52,990 nt of DNA from Hyphomicrobiales bacterium. GTDB lineage: Bacteria > Pseudomonadota > Alphaproteobacteria > Rhizobiales > Xanthobacteraceae. The translations under genes were made by a program, and so were the position numbers. The stretch lies in contig PLJS01000325.1 in assembly GCA_003140315.1 (NCBI GenBank), forward strand, positions 1 to 52,990, read 5' to 3'. The notes below the pieces were generated by a model. That model searched no databases. It was not told the origin of the DNA and saw only the letters and a list, made by a program, of their open reading frames with translations. Positions 50,201 through 52,990 of the stretch are shown here, piece by piece (position 1 is the stretch's first letter; each line of letters starts with the position of its first letter).

Positions 50201-50415
50201 CCTTCGTCCTCGGCGTCTTTCCGCTCGTGACCGCGATCGGCGCGGGCGCCGAATTGCGCCAGGCCCTCGGCACCGCGGTGTTCTCCGGCATGATCGGCGT
50301 CACGGCGTTCGGCCTCATCTTCACGCCGGTGTTCTATGTCGTGTGCCGCTGGCTCGCTGGTCTCGGCGCGCGCCTCTCAAAACATCCCGAGCCGGCGCCG
50401 CATCCGGCCGAGTAG
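47245..50415 (+). CDS. RND multidrug efflux permease (AcrB/MexF-like, HAE1)
   Basis: 1056 aa; [77 protein letters not shown]. Confidence 0.97.
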   Translation: [1056 protein letters not shown]

Positions 50416-50583
50416 CGCTGCGGCAAACGATCGCGGCGTGAATGTGCGGCTGCGGCACGCGATTTCACGGGATCGTGATCCCGCGACCTGCGGCCCCCAT
50501 GGTCTGTTCGGCGGAATAACAAACAGCAGTCGGGGTTGTCCGGAAGCCGGGCTTCGGCTGGTTTAACCTGGGGGAGAGAGACG

Positions 50584-51018
50584 ATTCGTACCGTGCTCGC
50601 CGTTGTGGCGATTGCTATTGGCGTAACCGCCGTTGTTGCCCAGTCCGACCCGATCGCGACGCGCAAGCAGATCATGAAGAACGTGGGCGCGGCGGCCAAG
50701 ACCGGCGGCGGCATGGCGAAGGGCGAGGCGCCCTATGACCAGGCCAAGGCGCTTGAGATCTTTGCGACCTTTGCGGATGCGGGCGCCAAGATGCCGGGAC
50801 TGTTCCCAGAGGATTCCAAGACCGGCGGTGACACCGCGGCGCTGCCGGCGATTTGGCAGAACATGGCCGACTTCAAGGGCAAGTTCGACAAGTTCGCCGC
50901 CGACGCCAAGGCGGCGCAAGCCTCGGTCAAGGATCTCGACAGCTTCAAGTCGGCGTTCGGCGGCATCACTAAGAACTGCGGCGCCTGTCACGAGACCTAC
51001 CGCGCGAAGAAGAGCTGA
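50584..51018 (+). CDS. Cytochrome c'/c556-type protein (start codon uncertain, possibly ATT; ORF track starts 50536)
   Basis: IRTVLAVVAIAIGVTAVVAQSDPIATRKQIMKNVG; C-terminal CGACH heme site. Confidence 0.85.
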   Translation: MRTVLAVVAIAIGVTAVVAQSDPIATRKQIMKNVGAAAKTGGGMAKGEAPYDQAKALEIFATFADAGAKMPGLFPEDSKTGGDTAALPAIWQNMADFKGKFDKFAADAKAAQASVKDLDSFKSAFGGITKNCGACHETYRAKKS

Positions 51019-51102
51019 GCGGCGAATTCCGCTTTATGATGAGCGGCGGCCGTCGATATGACGCGCCGCCCTTCTGATTCTCGGGCTGGGCGGAACAAAC
51101 GA

Positions 51103-52020
51103 ATGCGTCGCGTGCTCATCGCACTCGTGGTCCTCGTTGCGGCGCTTGGCCTCGGGGTGTTCTGGATCGTGACCTTGCCGGCGACCGTGCCGGCAAGCGC
51201 GCTCGGCGCCTACACGCCGAATCCCGCCAATGGCCGGGAGATGTTCTATCTCGGCGGCTGCATCTCCTGTCATGCGACGCCCGGGCAGGACGACAAGACG
51301 AAGCTCGGCGGCGGGCTCGGACTGAAGTCGCCGTTCGGTACGTTCTACGTGCCCAACATCTCGCCCGATCCGGACGACGGCATCGGCCGATGGAGCGAGG
51401 TGGATTTCGTTACCGCGATGACCAAGGGCACATCACCGGACGGGCGGCATTATTTTCCGGCGTTCCCCTATCCGTCGTATCAGCGCATGCGCATCGAGGA
51501 TGTGCGCGACTTGTTCGTGCATTTGAAGACGCTGCCGCCGGTGAAAGGCAAGGCGCGCGATCACGACATGGCATTCCCCTTCAACATTCGCCGCGTTGTC
51601 GGGGTTTGGAAGCTTCTTTTCTTCGATGGGAAGCCGTTCATGTTGGATGCTTCCAAATCGGCGGCATGGAATCGCGGCGCCTATCTGGTCAACGGGCCCG
51701 GTCACTGCGCCGAATGCCACTCACCGCGCAACCTCATGGGCGGCATCGTCGCGGCGCAACGCTTCGCCGGCGGGCCGAACCCGGAAGGCGAGGGCTGGAT
51801 CCCGAACATCACGCAAAAGGCGCTCAACGATTATTCCGAGAAGGACATCGCCTATCTGCTCGAGACCGGCAGCACGCCGGAGGGCGACTCGGTCGGCGGC
51901 TCGATGGCGGCGGTCGTGCGCAACACCGCGCAATTGACGCCTGAGGATCGCGCCGCGATGGCGACCTACATCAAGTCGCTGCCGCCGGTCGAGGGACCAA
52001 AGCCGCCGCCGAAGAAATAG
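51103..52020 (+). CDS. Diheme cytochrome c (ORF track starts 51058)
   Basis: MRRVLIALVVLVAALGLGVFW membrane anchor; heme sites CISCH and CAECH. Confidence 0.9.
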   Translation: MRRVLIALVVLVAALGLGVFWIVTLPATVPASALGAYTPNPANGREMFYLGGCISCHATPGQDDKTKLGGGLGLKSPFGTFYVPNISPDPDDGIGRWSEVDFVTAMTKGTSPDGRHYFPAFPYPSYQRMRIEDVRDLFVHLKTLPPVKGKARDHDMAFPFNIRRVVGVWKLLFFDGKPFMLDASKSAAWNRGAYLVNGPGHCAECHSPRNLMGGIVAAQRFAGGPNPEGEGWIPNITQKALNDYSEKDIAYLLETGSTPEGDSVGGSMAAVVRNTAQLTPEDRAAMATYIKSLPPVEGPKPPPKK

Positions 52021-52072
52021 GCACTTGGCTCGCGCTTGCGTTAGCATGCCGGCCTCCCGGGCCGACTCAGCG

Positions 52073-52990
52073 ATGAATATCCTCAAAGCCGTCCTGCTTA
52101 AGCTCACGTCGGCCCTCATGTTTTCCGTGATGGCGGCGTTCGTGCGCTATGTCAGCGACGTGACGCCGCTCGGCGAAGTCGTGTTCTGCCGCTCGTTCTT
52201 CGCGATCATTCCGGTGATGGTCATTTACGCGTTGCGCGGCGAGCTCGCGGCCGCGTTCCGCACGGCTCGGCCGTTCGGCCATCTGGCGCGCGGGATGATC
52301 AGCGTCGCCGGTATGTTCTTCAACTTCGCCGCGCTTGCGCGCCTGCCGATCGTGGACGTGACCACGATCACGTTCGCCTCGCCGCTCATCACCGTGGCGC
52401 TGTCCGCGTGGATCCTCAAGGAGCGCGTGCGCATCTATCGCTGGAGCGCGGTCGGCGTCGGCTTCGTCGGCGTCCTCGTGATGCTGTGGCCGCACCTCGA
52501 TGTCGCGCGCTATACGACCGGCGCCACGTCGGCGGCGACGCTCGGCGCGCTGTTCGCGCTGGTCAGCGCCTTCACCAATGCCGGCTCGGTCGTGCAGACG
52601 CGGCGGCTGACCGATACCGAGACGACCTCATCCATCGTGCTCTATTTCTCGCTGTTCTGCGCGCTCGGCGGCCTGCTGACGCTGCCGTTCGGCTGGATCG
52701 TGCCGAACCTGCCGCAGCTTGGCGCGCTGGTTGGCCTCGGCGTATTCGGCGGGCTTTCGCACATTCTGCTGACCGAGAGCTATCGCTACGCGCCCGCCTC
52801 GCTGGTTGCGCCGCTCGACTATACGGCGCTCCTGTGGGCCTTCATCATCGGTTACTGGTTTTTCGGCGAGCTGCCGACCACGACTGTCTATGTCGGCTCC
52901 GCGATCGTTGCGTCCTCCGGCCTGTTTGTGATCTGGCGCGAACGCCAGCTCGGCCTTAAGCGCGCCCGGGCCCGCGCCGCCGCGGGGCCG
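52073..52990 (+). CDS. EamA/DMT family transporter (3' truncated by window)
   Basis: MNILKAVLLKLTSALMFSVMAAFVRYVSDVTPLGEVVFCRSFFAIIPV...ALSAWILKERV; frame open to window end. Confidence 0.9.
   Translation, partial: MNILKAVLLKLTSALMFSVMAAFVRYVSDVTPLGEVVFCRSFFAIIPVMVIYALRGELAAAFRTARPFGHLARGMISVAGMFFNFAALARLPIVDVTTITFASPLITVALSAWILKERVRIYRWSAVGVGFVGVLVMLWPHLDVARYTTGATSAATLGALFALVSAFTNAGSVVQTRRLTDTETTSSIVLYFSLFCALGGLLTLPFGWIVPNLPQLGALVGLGVFGGLSHILLTESYRYAPASLVAPLDYTALLWAFIIGYWFFGELPTTTVYVGSAIVASSGLFVIWRERQLGLKRARARAAAGP

Overview
The 53 kb window is GC-rich and almost fully coding. It looks like an alphaproteobacterial (Hyphomicrobiales/Bradyrhizobium-like) chromosome segment; this taxonomy is inferred from gene content and repeat types. 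In order it contains: (1) the end of a urease operon (ureC partial, ureE, ureF, ureG), a DUF2848 protein, an amidase and a complete branched-chain-amino-acid/amide-type ABC transporter; (2) a GntR/FCD-regulated sugar-type ABC transporter with two tandem paralogous solute-binding proteins, followed by SDR, UxaA-family dehydratase, idonate-dehydrogenase-like and gluconate-5-dehydrogenase-like enzymes and an FAH-family hydrolase; (3) an MsbA-like ABC exporter, galE and a large LPS/polysaccharide locus (heptosyltransferases, hldE, two FkbM methyltransferases, glycosyltransferases, O-antigen ligase, FlaA1/WbpM-like dehydratase, WecA-like transferase, nucleotide-sugar epimerase); (4) a GnnA/GnnB-like oxidoreductase/aminotransferase pair next to murJ; (5) an HtrA-like protease, an RND efflux pair, two cytochromes c and a truncated EamA transporter. 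I found no phage, transposase, CRISPR, tRNA or rRNA, and no clearly novel multi-gene system. The most interesting signals are a palindromic repeat read in frame inside ureF, a perfect palindrome abutting the gntR start with a degenerate copy before the second binding-protein gene, a convergent murJ/htrA overlap whose terminator-like loop is the htrA stop codon, a probable non-canonical ATT start for a cytochrome c', and the GnnA/GnnB-like pair suggesting a diamino-sugar lipid A.
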